Shown piece by piece: positions 10,992 to 22,775 of a stretch of 64,000 nucleotides of DNA (position 1 is the first letter of the stretch; every line of letters begins with the position of its first letter). A program made the translations under genes and the position numbers. The notes beneath the pieces are model-generated. The model had not been told where the DNA came from. It did no database searches and saw only the letters and a list, made by a program, of their open reading frames with translations. Source of the stretch: Eriocheir sinensis (lineage: Eukaryota > Arthropoda > Malacostraca > Decapoda > Varunidae); contig NC_066529.1 in assembly GCF_024679095.1 (NCBI RefSeq), forward strand, positions 2,615,094 to 2,679,093. Direction: 5' to 3'.

Positions 10992-13900
10992 ATGGGCGTG
11001 CGATTGTGGTTCTGGACTGTGGTGGCGCTGGTGGTTGCGGTAAGTTATCATTTGTTTTGTTTCTTTCTCGTTTCGCTTGTCAGTCTTTCTTGTTTACGTT
11101 ATTCCTAAAAAGCCAAGCAATTTTTTCTTTATTATTATTTCCTTTTTGAACCATTTTATCACACACGTATATGTTGTTGTTTTTATCATATTCTGTTAAA
11201 TTTCTTCATAGTGTTTTCCTCATAGTTGTTTCCACTGCAGTCTGTATAAGTTACGCATAGAACAACAACATCCCACACATTACAGTTCTGCTATCAAACA
11301 ATACTTAATCAAAGCACATAGTTATATACACTGTCCCATGTATTGTATATCCGCACTCGTATGAATCTCCTTTCCTTCCGTTCTTTTTTTTATTTTCTTC
11401 TTGTCTTACTTTTCTTCCTCCCTTCCTTCTTTCCTTCCTGGTTTTTTCCTTCCTTCCTTTGGTCTTTCTTTCCTTCTGTCCATCGATTTTCATATCTTCC
11501 TGCCTTTTTGTCTTTTTTTTCCTTCACTCCTTCCTTCATTCATTCATTCACTCATTTATTCATTCATTCATTCTTCCTTCCTTCTTCACCTCCAGCGGTA
11601 TAACTCCTTCAAATGCCACTTCATTGAATAATAATGTAACTTCTACCGCTAAGACACCAACAACAACTTCTACTATCATTACTCCTATTCCTACTACTAC
11701 TACTACTACTACTAATAATAATAATAATAATAATACAACTACGATTACCACTCCTCTTTCTCCTCATCCTAATCACCATACCCTCCTCATCCTACCGTTA
11801 CCCCCACCATCATCTCTCACACTGACCCCCGACATCCTTCTCCTCTACCCTCAGTGGTCCGGCAGCTGTCAGGGCCACGGGCGCCTCATCGAGCCTCCCT
11901 CCCGAGCCTCCGCCTGGCGCTACGGATTCGACACGCCTCCAGACTACAATGACAACCAGGGATTCTGCGGCGGACTCAGCGTAAGTTGGAAGGGGAAGTA
12001 AAGGAATGAGGATGAAGAAGGAGAAGGAGAAAGCGGGAAAAAACAGGAGTAGAAGGGATGTGGAGAAGGAGTAGGAGGGTAAAAGGAGGAGCAGGAGAAG
12101 GAAGGAGGGGGAGAGGGAGGGGAAATAAGAGGAAGAGGAGAAGGAGGGAGAGAGAGGGGAGTAGAAGAAGAAAGGAGAAGAAGAGGGAGGGGAAATAGGA
12201 GAAGTAGGAGGAGGAGGGGAAAATAGGATGTAGAGGAGAAAGAAGGAGGGAGAAGAGGAGGAGGGGGAGAGGGAGGGGATATATGAGGAGGATGAGGAGG
12301 AGAAAGAAGGGAGGATGAGATGCCTCGTGATGGTGGTAGGCGGCGGAGAGGAAGGAGAATGAGATGGGAGAAATAACTTAGAAGAGAGAAAAGGGAGAGA
12401 AGAAAAAGGAAGAAATGGAAAAGAAAGAGGAAGAAAACGGAGAAGGAACGAATAGGCGGCGGAGAGGAAGGAGAATGAGATGGGAGACATAACTTAGAAG
12501 AGAGAAAATGGGGGAAGAAAAAGAAAGAAATGGATAAGAAAGAGGAAGGGAACGGAGAAGGAAAAAAAGAAGAGGACATTATATTCTTCCCAGCGGAAAC
12601 GCAGCTACAATGGATAAAGATAATCTAATAACAAAAAAAAAATAACACGCCATTAAGATATCCCTCATAACATCGAGATTAAAAACACCGTAGAATGGCA
12701 AAAAATGACCTATTCCTTCACGTTTTCTTCGGTACTTTTCTATATTGGTTTTAGCTATATCAACAGAGCCTCAAGCCTTTATCTATGTATCTAATATCCT
12801 TAAACTCTAGAATACTTGCCACTATAGACCAAGAGGTATACTATAGTCAAGGCTTATCTCGTATCGAATATCCCTAAAATCTGTTCTTCCTATGTGTTCT
12901 ACGTATTCACCTTCTTTATCTCGTATCGAATATCCCATAACTCTAGAATCTTTCCCACCACCTTCACCTTCGCTATAGACCAAGAGGTTTCCTGGTATCT
13001 GTTCTTCCTATGTGTTCCTACGTATTCACCTTTCTATTGGTTTTCGCCACTATAGAGTCAAGGCTTTATCTAGTATCGAATATCCCATAACTCTTGAATC
13101 TTTCCCACCACCTTCACCTTCGCTATAGACCAAGAGGTATCCTGGTATCTGTTCTTCCTATGTGTTCCTATGTATTCACCTTTCTATTGGTTTTCGCCAC
13201 TATAGAGTCAAGGCTTTATCTCGTATCGAATATCCCATAACTCTAGGATCTTTCCCACCACCTTCACCTTCGCTATAGACCAAGAGGTATCCTGGTATCT
13301 GTTCTTCCTGTGCATTCCTAACCTTCACCTTTACCACCGTTACTACCCTCTCCCTCCTTCTCCCGCAGTTCCAATGGGAGCAGATGGGCGGCAAGTGTGG
13401 CATCTGCGGCGACAAGTGGGACGCTAACCCGCGGCAACACGAGGCTGGGGGACTGTACGCCACGGGGACCATCGTGCGGCACTACAGCGAGGGGCAGGTG
13501 AGGCAACGAAGACAAAGTTGGAAAGTTTCGTTCAGTCGGCGCAACATCTGTGGCCATATGCCGGAGAGGGACAGGAGGGGAAGGAATTATAGGAGAAGGG
13601 AACAGACCCCAGGAGACGGGACACAACCCCCGATTAATACCTGGTACCCATTCACTGCTGGGTGGACAGGGCCGTAGGGTATCAACGAAGACAAGAAAAA
13701 GGGGGCGGGTAATAGGGCAAATGAACCGCGGAATGTAGTAAGCGAGAATAAGAATGGAGGAATAATGGAGTACAAATTCACCTGTTCCTTCCTTGCCATT
13801 TGCCTACATGCTGAGTGGGGTATACTTTCAATACTTATTTCAATGCAGAGGGCAGCACTGTACATCCGTAAAAACATAGGGAGTGGGTAATAGGGCAGAT

Positions 13901-16216
13901 GAATCGCGGTATGTATATAGTAAGCGAGTATTAATAGGAATAGGGCATAATGAAGTACAAGATCACCTGTTCCTTCCTCCCCTTTTGCCTACGTACTGAG
14001 TGGGGTATATTTTCAAAACTTAGTCGTAATGCAGAGGGCAGCACTGTAGCTACTTATCCGGCCTTCTGTCTGGTGCTAGCGACTTTACCCAAGACGGAGG
14101 GAGAAACAACATTGAAAGTCCCACATGAAGTTAAAGACAAGGATCATATGGTTAACACTACAGAGGGAGGCGGTTGAGTCATGGTAGGCAAAATTACAAA
14201 CACAAAACACAAAATAACGTCTGGTTTATATATCTCTAACTCCCTTCACGCCTGCGGCTAACTCATACCTGTTCTGTGTTAACTAGTGAGCTAATTATAC
14301 CTGTTCGTCCGCTAATTAACTTTTTTGGGGGGCAGGTCATCAACGTGCAGGTGGAAATCACTGCCAACCATCTCGGCCACTTCGAGTTCAGAATCTGTCC
14401 CAACAACGACGTGACGGTGGCGGCCTCGCAGACGTGCCTCAACGAGTGAGTGTTTTGTTTATTACCTCTTCTTTGTATCATGTTTATTTCCTGGTTATAT
14501 CGTGTTTATCCTTTGTTTATTTTTATGCATTGTTAGCGTATAGTGTATGGTGGTTTAGACTTTGCGTTGGCCCTTATAACACTAGACACTAAAAGGAGGA
14601 TGTACTTGAGTAAATATCGTAGAAGTTTAATAAATCCTCAATAATGTTCAGGATTCGAAGTTGACTATACTGTTTTACCATCGCTGTGTGTGTGTGTGTG
14701 TGTGTGTGTGTCAGCCTCCTCACGTTCTTCCCTCCCGACAGGCATCCTCTCCCCCTGAATGACGGCTCCGGCTTCTACCTCAACATCGGCCCTAACGTTG
14801 GGATATACACGGTCCCCCTCAAGCTGCCCGCCGGCCTCACGTGCTCCCAGTGTGTCCTCCAGGTGAGCGGGGAACACCTGTTGATATCTTAACCTAACAT
14901 CACCACCTTGAGAGTTACGTCGTTGATACTGAATCCTACGTCAGTTAAATCTATTGTTATCACTACTGTTATATCCATTACAATTTAGTCTCTATCACTA
15001 ATATCATCGTTATGTCAATAGTTCACCACCACTACTGTTATGATATCCGCTAACATAATGATGACTAGCACCTTCAGCATCATATTATCAGTACTTTGGC
15101 TTAGGTTAATTTTGTAATCTTATCAATCCTAAATATTACCACAATCGTAGCCACAGCCAGTATTACCATGACCACCCTTACCACCTTCACACCACCACCA
15201 CTACCACAAACACCCACCAGCACTTTGAACAGAAGCAACACCTTGTCACGACCATCACTACAACCACCACGAACACGAAAAATAAATATATCACCACCTA
15301 CAATAACGTCATCAATTTGGCAGTCTGTGTGTGTGTGTGTGTGTGTCGGCCATGACCACTTGGGTTTGTTTACAGTGGCGCTACGTGGCCGGCAACAACT
15401 GGGGCATCTGTGAGGACGGCACGGGGGCGGTCGGCTGCGGAAATCAGGAAGAATTCCGTGCCTGCGCTGACGTTTCCATCTCCTCCTCAGCAACCCCATG
15501 GTAAGTCTCATCCCCCCGCCCCACCCCCACCTCCTCCTTCAGCATCCCTCAAATATACCCTTCAGTTTCAATCTTATTTATCTATCTGTATCAGCATAAT
15601 TTTAAAGCCCAGCCTCAGCTCCCAGTAGAACCCACGTCAGCTACTTAGAACCCCTTCGAAATTTCTTGAAACCTCACAATATATCAGTTCTCGTTTCCCC
15701 TTAGAACCACAACAGCAGCACTCTTGTAACTCATTAATGACTTCACTGCCGTCTAGAACAACTATCCATTTATCAAAACCTCTTCATGAAATCTATCTCT
15801 CCTATATACACATTAGTTTAGTTTCGATTAGTCTCTGTCTCTATCTATCCATCCCTACCTATCTATCTGTCTATCTCCTCCATATTAACTAAAACAAAAT
15901 GGCTTATCTACATTAACGCTCTTGTGTCTACCGCAGGACTGATACAGCGGCTGTGAATACCGGGGGAGACACTACCAAAACCACCCAGAGGCAGCCCACG
16001 ATCCCTGTCACCCGGCGTTCCACCACCCCACCACCCACTCAGCGACCCACCACCACCACCGCCAGAAGCACCCAGAGTGGCGGCAGCGGGGGCGGGTCTG
16101 GTGGGTGCCGCGCCGTGGGGGTGTGGCAGAATGTACCCGGAATGGACAAGTGGTGTGTGGATAATTGCAATCACGTCCCGCCTTACTGCCCCGCGTCTCA
16201 CTGCACTTGTGACTAA
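10992..16216 (+). CDS. AA15-type lytic polysaccharide monooxygenase, secreted (7 coding exons)
   Basis: Exons: 10992-11039, 11855-11980, 13369-13497, 14336-14445, 14742-14862, 15376-15500 and 15937-16216. All introns are GT-AG and every junction keeps frame, giving 312 residues. Residues 1-23 form a signal peptide, so the mature protein starts at His24 (codon 11876-11878). That N-terminal His and His113 (in ANHLGHFEF) form the copper His-brace; 113 is mature position 90, close to that reported for the insect AA15 enzymes. The motifs HGRLIEPPSR, FCGG, CGICGD and FRACAD are typical of the family. Phe205 probably takes the axial site, where an insect enzyme is reported to have Tyr (inference). 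Residues ~225-276 form a Thr/Pro/Ser then Gly linker, and the last ~36 residues a six-Cys tail ending CTCD. The family oxidatively cleaves chitin or cellulose outside the cell. In a decapod the role could be cuticle turnover or digestion. The acceptor AG lies directly before the ATG, so a leader exon must lie upstream. Confidence 0.93.
11395..11585. repeat. (CCTT)n-(CATT)n tract in LPMO intron 1
   Basis: Related copy of 9665-9800. It is followed by an (ACT)n/(AAT)n microsatellite at about 11690-11735. Confidence 0.85.
11996..12580. repeat. Polypurine tract in LPMO intron 2
   Basis: Almost uninterrupted A/G on the plus strand for about 580 bp (GGAGGAGAAGGA words), including an internal repeat of GTAGGCGGCGGAGAGGAAGG at about 12340 and 12450. 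The long minus-strand frames (11810-12490, 11944-12579) are Ser/Pro/Leu low complexity and not genes. Confidence 0.9.
12760..13330. repeat. 150-bp minisatellite in LPMO intron 2
   Basis: The word CTATAGACCAAGAGGT recurs at about 12822, 12973, 13123 and 13273, a 150-151-bp period. The later copies are nearly identical and the first is degenerate. The array ends just before exon 3. Confidence 0.9.
13515..13682. repeat. Dispersed SINE-like repeat, copy 2 (LPMO intron 3)
   Basis: Near-identical to 168-332 and inserted 17 bp after the exon 3 donor. Frames through it (13384-13677, 13550-13738) mix exon and repeat and are not separate genes. Confidence 0.75.
13703..14050. repeat. Tandem duplication, ~170-bp unit (LPMO intron 3)
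   Basis: Two copies, 13703-13869 and about 13882-14050, share GGGTAATAGGGCA, CACCTGTTCCTTCCT, GAGTGGGGTATA and GCAGAGGGCAGCACTGTA. They are moderately diverged. Confidence 0.8.
14683..14712. repeat. (GT)n microsatellite before LPMO exon 5
   Basis: Pure GT run 30 bp upstream of the exon 5 acceptor. Another (GT)n at 15325-15347 lies just before exon 6. Confidence 0.95.
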
Positions 16217-16623
16217 ACGACTGCCCCAACTCTTCATCCTCCTTCGTCTACTCACCCCGCCCTCTCTCCTCATATGCCTTTTTCTCTCCTCCTACTGTTC
16301 CTCCTTCTTTCCTTTCCTTCTCTTTCTCCTCCTTCGCCTCCTCATCCTATCCCCTCGCCTCCTATGCCTTTTTCTCTCCTCCTACTGATCCTCGTGCTTT
16401 CCTTCTCTTCCTACTCCTGATTATCGATATAAGTCTTCTGTCCCATACCTGCAGTTGATTATGTTCCTCTCTCTTTCCTCCTCCTCCCTTGCATGCAGTT
16501 CTATCTTTTAAATACACTCCCTCCTCGACCCGAACCTTCATCTCACTCACTTCCTTCTTTTTTTCCTTCTGTTCTTTCCTCCTCCTCCATCACCCCCAAA
16601 CTTCCATGATCTAAGCCCACAAG

Positions 16624-16905
16624 ATTGTTTTTTTGTTTTGTTTTGTTTTGTTTTTTGGTATTTCGTTGGGGACATACCCCAATGGAGGAAGGCGGTGCAT
16701 GCCGCGCAACGCCCCAGACGGCTGGTAGAGAGATACCCAATTCATACAAGGAGGAGGCCCAACAACGGGGCTGAGGGTGTCGGAAAGAGCCCACCTTTCC
16801 ACCCCCATGGCACGGGATAGGTCTCGAACCCACGCCCTAGCAACCCGCCGAAGCGCAAGGCCGAGACTACCACGGGACCACGGGAGCACCCCCCACAAGA
16901 TAATG
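16624..16905 (-). repeat. tRNA-derived SINE, minus strand
   Basis: Reading the minus strand, an A-box-like TGGTAGTCTCGG (16861-16872) precedes a B-box GGGTTCGAGACC (16820-16831), a ~170-bp body, and an A-rich (CAAAA)n tail seen as T-rich DNA at 16626-16660. This is the standard SINE order: internal Pol III promoter, then body, then A-rich tail. The cloverleaf is not conserved, so it is not a working tRNA. Frames across it are not genes. Confidence 0.8.
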
Positions 16906-17417
16906 CATATATTGTTGGAGGAGATGCATTCTAAGGGGGGACTTGCCAGAAGGGGAAAAAAGGCCTTGAGAGGAACAAACACATAGTACATGACGCCACT
17001 GAAAGACATAATGATTGCTTCCATAAACACCATTTTTTCGGTTGTTTTCCAAAGACAAGCACTTGTTTCTTACTATACTACTGAGTTTGGGGAGTGTACA
17101 GAATACCATAAAGAACAATGTCAAGTAGAGGTTAGACTTTTGACGCGGATTAAAAGCGTTGTTGTTGTTGCTGTTGTTGTTTTTGTTTCGGCGCTTCAAA
17201 TGCTTCGATCTCTAACGCGGGTTCGGCTTCGCGCGCCACCACCGCCACACAAAGGAAACAAGTGGCGGGTTATACACACAAGCAAAGCGGAGATAAGGCT
17301 AGGAGGGGTAAGGGTAAGACACACCAGAAGTACATAGTGGATCATTAAAATAGGTTCCAGTACACTAATATACGACATGGAAGTTATTTAGAGATAGAAT
17401 GACTTGCTGTAACTGGC

Positions 17418-17419
<2 letters not shown>

Positions 17420-17450
<31 letters not shown>
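17420..17450. repeat. (AC)n microsatellite
   Basis: Pure run; another (AC)n is at 17640-17657. From 16910 to 18030 I see no gene, only microsatellites and (GTTTT)n patches. Confidence 0.95.
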
Positions 17451-17451
<1 letters not shown>

Positions 17452-18041
17452 ATATGGCCTTGTTACCTCAGTTTAACGTTCCCATATGCACAGAAAACCA
17501 CTCAATATATACATACGAATATACATACAAACATGCATATCGTATACATACCACTTGGATGCTACCACTGTTGCCACCTCTTACTCTTCCTTCCACTGTT
17601 GCCGCCGTCACCACCACTACTTGACGAACACAGATCTGCACACACACACACACACACTCAGCGGCATGGGTATTATCGTACGGACAATCAACTTCCTTCA
17701 CCTGACTACGATAATTTGCTATCCTCTCGACACACTATACAAAGACTAGATTCCCTAATTGTTTTACGTATTTATAAGCACTAGGTAGTATTTATTAATC
17801 CGTATCTATTGTTATTTAAATCTGATGTTTTTTTACGCTAATTAGGGTGTTATTTATTCGTGTTATGTAGTTTAGAGGGAAAACAAACAAAAAATGAGAA
17901 CAAAAAAGAAAGATCACCGTTTTATCTATGAGCACGATGTTGTTTTGTTTTGTTTTTGTTTTGTTTTTAGTCATCTGTTTTTCGCTACTTTGTGTTGCAT
18001 CAAAAAGCTAGTCAATAAACGATGAATTGTACGGTGGGTGT

Positions 18042-18440
18042 TTTCCTCTCCTGTTTTGTCCCTTTTCGAAGTCAATAAGAAAGGGGAGGAAGGACAGAGG
18101 GAAGGCTGGATGGATGTTTTCTTGTTTTGTCCCTTTTCGAAGTTAATAAGAAAGGGGAGGAAGGACAGAGGGAAGGCTGGATGGATGTTTTCTTGTTTTG
18201 TCCCTTTTCGAAGTCAATAAGAAAGGGGAGGAAGGACAGAGGGAAGGCTGGATGGATGTTTTCTTGTTTTGTCCCTTTTGGAAGTCAATAAGAAAGGGGA
18301 GGAAGGACAGAGGGAAGGCTGGATGGATGTTTTCTTGTTTTGTCCCTTTTCGAAGTCAATGGGAAAGGGGGGTAAGGAAAGAGAGAAGTTTGGATGGATG
18401 TTTTCTCGCTTTGTCCCTTTTCGGAGTCACTAGGAAAGTG
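18042..18440. repeat. 71-bp minisatellite, about six copies
   Basis: Units with TTGTTTTGTCCCTTTTCGAA, AATAAGAAAGGGGAGGAAGG and GGAAGGCTGGATGGATG repeat every 71 bp (for example at 18113 and 18184). The last copies are degenerate. Since 71 is not a multiple of 3, the frame shifts each unit; the apparent ORFs are artefacts. Confidence 0.92.
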
Positions 18441-18835
18441 GTGGGGAAGCAGAGGAGAGAGAAGGCCGGATGGGATGAGCGATGCGTGGTGTGAGGAAGA
18501 GGAGGAGGAGGAGGGGAGATGGATTGATGGGAAAACAGAAGTAGAGATAGAAGCACAGACGAGCTTGAACTTGAACTGGGAAAAAGCTTTGTTAGATGGA
18601 TGAGAAAACATACCTAGTAGGGAGAGTAAGGAGTTGAGATGAGGAGAGCTTAGCTGATGGGAAACTGGAAGAAAGTTTTTATAGAAGAAAGAATGGAGAA
18701 GGGTTACAATGGGGGAAAAAAGAGATGGATGGATAAGAAAATAATGTGTAGGTGGTACATTGAAAGGGAGTTGAGATGAGAACGGGTAGATAGGATGAAG
18801 TGAAAACAAAGATTAAGAAAATGATATCGAAGTCT

Positions 18836-19140
18836 ACTGCCTCCGTGGTATAGCGTGCCTAGCTACGAATCAGCAGGCCCGGGTTCGACTCCCGACCCGG
18901 GCAGTCGGCGCGCATCCCATCTAGATGTTCATCCTCCTTTTCTGACTGGTCAATTAATGGGTACCTGGGGAAACCTGGGGAAGTTGAATTGGTATACCAG
19001 ATGTCACACTGGCCCTGCGTCCCTGTGTGGCACCATGACCTGTCCGCCTGTCGTGGATGAATTCAGCCCATCAACATGGTGGACAGCGAAATCACCAATG
19101 AAGATAAATAGGCTCTACTACCAGTATCTTGTATCTTAGT
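18836..19140 (+). repeat. tRNA-derived SINE, plus strand
   Basis: The A box TGGTATAGCGTG-like (18846-18857) and a perfect B box GGTTCGACTCC (18882-18892) sit in a ~70-bp tRNA-like head closed by CCCGGGCAG. A ~230-bp unrelated body follows, with a TATCTTGTATC-type end. It is too degenerate outside the boxes to be a functional tRNA. Confidence 0.75.
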
Positions 19141-19744
19141 CTTGGATAGCAATCGACAATCATATATGGAGTCATCCAAATCAGAGTTTCTGTAGAGAAA
19201 ATGTATTCATTATTGAATTTAGATTGTGATGATTACATGGCACTTGCATTCATCTTCCCGCACGTCAGTCCTGCTTATTGGGTTGTTAGTGTACGGGACA
19301 ACCGTGAGTGGAGGAGACCAAGGGGACGCCCACGTAGCTCATGGATGGGGGCAAGTTGATCGATCCTGCCAGGAGTGACTGAGAATGAGAGGAGTCCACA
19401 CCAGCATCCGTTGAACACACTCAACGAATAGCGGCTGTAGTCTAGATTTATCTTACACTTTCTTAATTTGTCACAACTGAATATATTTTGATATTCAGTA
19501 CCTTCCCTGCACACTCCAAGGATATTCAAGAACACGATCAACCATTAATTGGAGGCAAAAAATAACATCGGACATGAAAAAAAGAACAAAAATTGAACTA
19601 GAAAACAAACAAACAAAATATTGGCAATAGTAAAAATGATAAACAGTAGTGTCTTACTATTCATTTTAAAGAATATGATAAAATGACGGAAAAGGACGAT
19701 CCACCTGATGGAGCCGCCGTACCAGGTAGGCTCCATGACACATT

Positions 19745-20124
19745 AAATATGTAAATACTGTATATGATGAAGTCTGGCAACCCTTACTGGACAACCTACG
19801 TATTATACGAGAATCAGACGCGTCCACTTTTCCCTGTTTGGTGGACTGGGACATATTTCATTGCTTCCTAGAGACCTAGACCGTCATACGGCAAAGTCTT
19901 CCTCTTGACTTTCTATTGTACAGGTAAGAAAGACATTGTATAGTAATCTGTTCCCTGATGCATGGATGATGATGACTGTAGTAGCTGAGATGGTGATGAT
20001 AGTTCATTGGATGATGTCATGATGAAATTATGTGATAGTGATTAGTGGTGATGGTGACCAGTGTCATAGTAATAGGCTAATTTGTTGGAAAGTTAATCGC
20101 TGTAGGTGTAGGCTTGTGCTGATA
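19745..20124. repeat. Segmental duplication, module A copy 1
   Basis: It is ~90 percent or more similar to 20769-21196 (module A copy 2). The shared stretch runs from AAATATGTAAATACTG to GGCTTGTGCTGATA. Copy 2 has an extra ~50 bp between two GACGCGTC words and a 7-bp GGGAGTC-type duplication. No coding potential is evident. Confidence 0.9.
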
Positions 20125-20768
20125 CGTCTGTAAACTATCTGTTGGCCTTATTTCAATATTACTCAAACATTTCGGCAAAAAAAACCCATTACGTAACGGT
20201 TATTTTGATTTTACGGCAAGGCAGTCCACGAAAAATATCATTGCCATGCAGACTCGGTTACAGTCTGCACCAATTGCCTGTTTCCCTTGCCTACAAAAAC
20301 AATTAAGCACTCGTACACCCATTTCAGTTGTAATATACCATTGTGGGAAGCCCACATGGGTCCCATATTGCACCCATATTCATCCGCCAGACAACATATA
20401 AATCTTAAAGGAATTGCCTCCAAGATGATTTTACAATAGTTTTGACAATATATTTCATTGTTGGAGTATTAATGAAAGAAATAACATATGTGTGGGAAAC
20501 CCACATAGGTCCCACGTTGTACCCATAAATCATTTGTCTGCCAAGTCACGTGTACATTTTTTAATAATTGTCTCTAGGTTAATTTTCTCGGTCGTTTAGA
20601 CAATTTCCTGTGCTGTTATAGCATTGTGGAAAAATATTTACTTTTGTGGGAAACCCACATGAGTCCCATATGAAAAACATGCATTTCCCCATCCCCTACC
20701 CATGCCCACCAATCCCACCAATACCCATGGAAATCCCATGTGGGCCCCATGTGTGTGTGCTGTCTGGG
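20119..20768. repeat. Segmental duplication, module B copy 1 with palindromic CCCACATGGG motifs
   Basis: About 650 bp, nearly identical to 22123-22775. It contains several short palindromic words built on GTGGGAAACCCACATGGGTC followed by CCCATAT or CCCACGTTG, and ends CCCATGTGGGCCCCATGTG. Frames in it appear in both copies but encode no known domain. Confidence 0.9.
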
Positions 20769-21196
20769 AAATATGTAAATACTGTATATGATGAAGTATG
20801 GCAACTCTTACTGGACAACCTACGTGTTATACGAGAATCAGACGCGTCTTTTTTTAGGGGGAGAATCCTTAAAGAAGAAGAAGAAGAAGACGCGTCCACT
20901 TTTAACTGTTTGGTGGACTGGGAGTCTGGGACATATTTCATTGCTTCCTAGACCGTCATACGGCAAAGTCCTCCTCTTGACTTTCTATTGTAAAGGTAAG
21001 AAAGACATTGTATAGTAATCTGTTCCCTGATGCATGAATGATGATGACTGTAGTAGCTGAGATGGTGATGATAGTTCATTGGATGATGTCATGATGAAAT
21101 TATATAATAATGATTAGTGGTGATGGTGACCAGTGTCATAGTAATAGGCTAATTTGTTGGAAAGTTAATCGCTGTAGGTGTAGGCTTGTGCTGATA
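20769..21196. repeat. Segmental duplication, module A copy 2
   Basis: Starts at the exact end of module B copy 1, 1,024 bp after module A copy 1. Order A-B-A' shows a head-to-tail tandem duplication of an A+B unit. Confidence 0.88.
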
Positions 21197-21783
21197 GGAA
21201 AGTAGTAGTCTAGTAGTACAGTAAAGTGGTGGTAATGATGGTGAAAGTAATAGCAAGATGGTAATGTTAAAAAAAATAATGATGACGATCATATAGCAGT
21301 AACAGGGAAATAATTATGAAAAAAATTGATGCTGAATTGCTGATCTGGTGATGCTGGTGATAGTAATATTAATAATAATGGTGACAAGTATTATGACTGT
21401 GAAAGTAGAAGGCATATTTTATTGATAGTGGTGAGTAGTACTTATGATACTACCATACTACTATCTTTCTTTGTCTATCTGCCTCTCTCTTTGTCTGTCT
21501 GTCTGTCATTCTGTCTCCTACCTACCCCCTCATTTCTTTGACGTTCTCTCTGTCTGTCTGTCTCTGTGTGTGCCATTATGTCTCTCCCTCTCTTCTCCTT
21601 TCTTCCTTCTTTCGACCCACTCCCGCTCTTCATCCTTTGCCCTCACCCTATTCCCTTTCTCCATTTCCCTTCCCGCCCTTTCTGTTTATCTGTCTGTATG
21701 TATAGCACCACTCCCCCAGCCCCCACCACCTACTGTACCACCCCTTCTCCCTCCCCCTCTGCCTACCCGTTTAGCCTACATCC

Positions 21784-21841
<58 letters not shown>

Positions 21842-22122
21842 AATAAATGACAACAGCACGATGCTAGTGTTTTTCTTTTCAACCAAAGCTTACTGTTGGA
21901 AGCTGAGTAATTATAATTGTAATTATAATTGACTGTCTCTTATTGTAATTGTAATTGTAATTGAACTTCACATGAATAATTGTAATTATAATTACAATTT
22001 AAAGTTTTAATAATGTAATTGTAATTAAGATTTTGAATTGTAATTACTCCAACCCTGCTTAATAAATAATATTTAAAGCAAGATAATATATAATTTTACA
22101 AATTGCGACAAGAAGAAATCAT
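21197..22122. mobile_element. Candidate ~0.93-kb insertion splitting the second A+B unit
   Basis: This stretch separates module A copy 2 from module B copy 2, which are contiguous in the first unit. CTGATA is found at both edges (21191-21196 and 22123-22128) but once at the intact junction (20119-20124), as expected for a target-site duplication. Inside are TGATGG-rich DNA, a (CT)n microsatellite (21787-21839) and a palindromic TAATTGTAATTATAATTG block (21909-22050). No transposase frame is visible. A deletion or recombination origin is possible. Confidence 0.5.
21787..21839. repeat. (CT)n microsatellite
   Basis: Uninterrupted CT run; the overlapping Ser-Leu frames are artefacts. Confidence 0.97.
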
Positions 22123-22775
22123 CTGATACGTCTGTAAACTATCTGTTGGCCTTATTTCAATATTACTCAAACATTTCGGAAAAAAAAAAAAACCATTACG
22201 TAACGGTTATTTTGATTTTACGGCAAGGCAGCCCACGAAAAATATCATTGCCATGCAGACTTGGTTACAGTCTGCACCAATTGCCTGTTTCCCTTGCCTA
22301 CAAAAACAATTAAGCACTCGTACACCCATTTCAGTTGTAACATACCATTGTGGGAAGCCCACATGGGTCCCATATTGCACCCATATTCATCCGCCAGACA
22401 ACATATAAATCTTAAAGGAATTGCCTCCAAGATGATTTTACAATAGTTTTGACAATATATTTCATTGTTGGAGTATTAATGAAAGAAATAATATATGTGT
22501 GGGAAACCCACATAGGTCCCACGTTGTACCCATAAATCATTTGTCTGCCAAGTCACGTGTACATTTTTTAATAATTGTCTCTAGGTTAATTTTCTCGGTC
22601 GTTTAGACAATTTCCTGTGCTGTTATAGCATTGTGGAAAAATATTTACTTTTGTGGGAAACCCACATGAGTCCCATATGAAAACCATGCATTTCCCCATC
22701 CCCTACCCATGCCCACCAATCCCACCAATACCCATGGAAATCCCATGTGGGCCCCATGTGTGTGTGCTGGCTGGG
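22123..22775. repeat. Segmental duplication, module B copy 2
   Basis: Nearly identical to 20119-20768, including the poly-A interruption and the palindromic CCCACATGGG set. It ends at CTGGGA. The small frames at 22245-22430 and 22623-22811 are also present in copy 1. Confidence 0.9.

Noticed and set aside
11810..12579. Minus-strand frames of 211-226 residues inside the LPMO gene
   Set aside because: They are the antisense of a polypurine intron plus exon 2; the composition is Ser/Pro/Leu and no conserved domain is present.
18038..18494. Repeated MDVFLFCPF-type peptides
   Set aside because: The 71-bp DNA repeat is not a multiple of three, so the peptide frame shifts each unit; no selection for coding is visible.
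18841..18905. Possible functional tRNA gene on the plus strand
   Set aside because: The A and B boxes are good, but the stems do not pair and a non-tRNA body follows; it is a SINE head.
20238..22446. Duplicated 61-62-residue frames beginning MEAIPLRF or ending FSTML
   Set aside because: They are conserved only because module B was duplicated recently; there is no domain, promoter or splice evidence.
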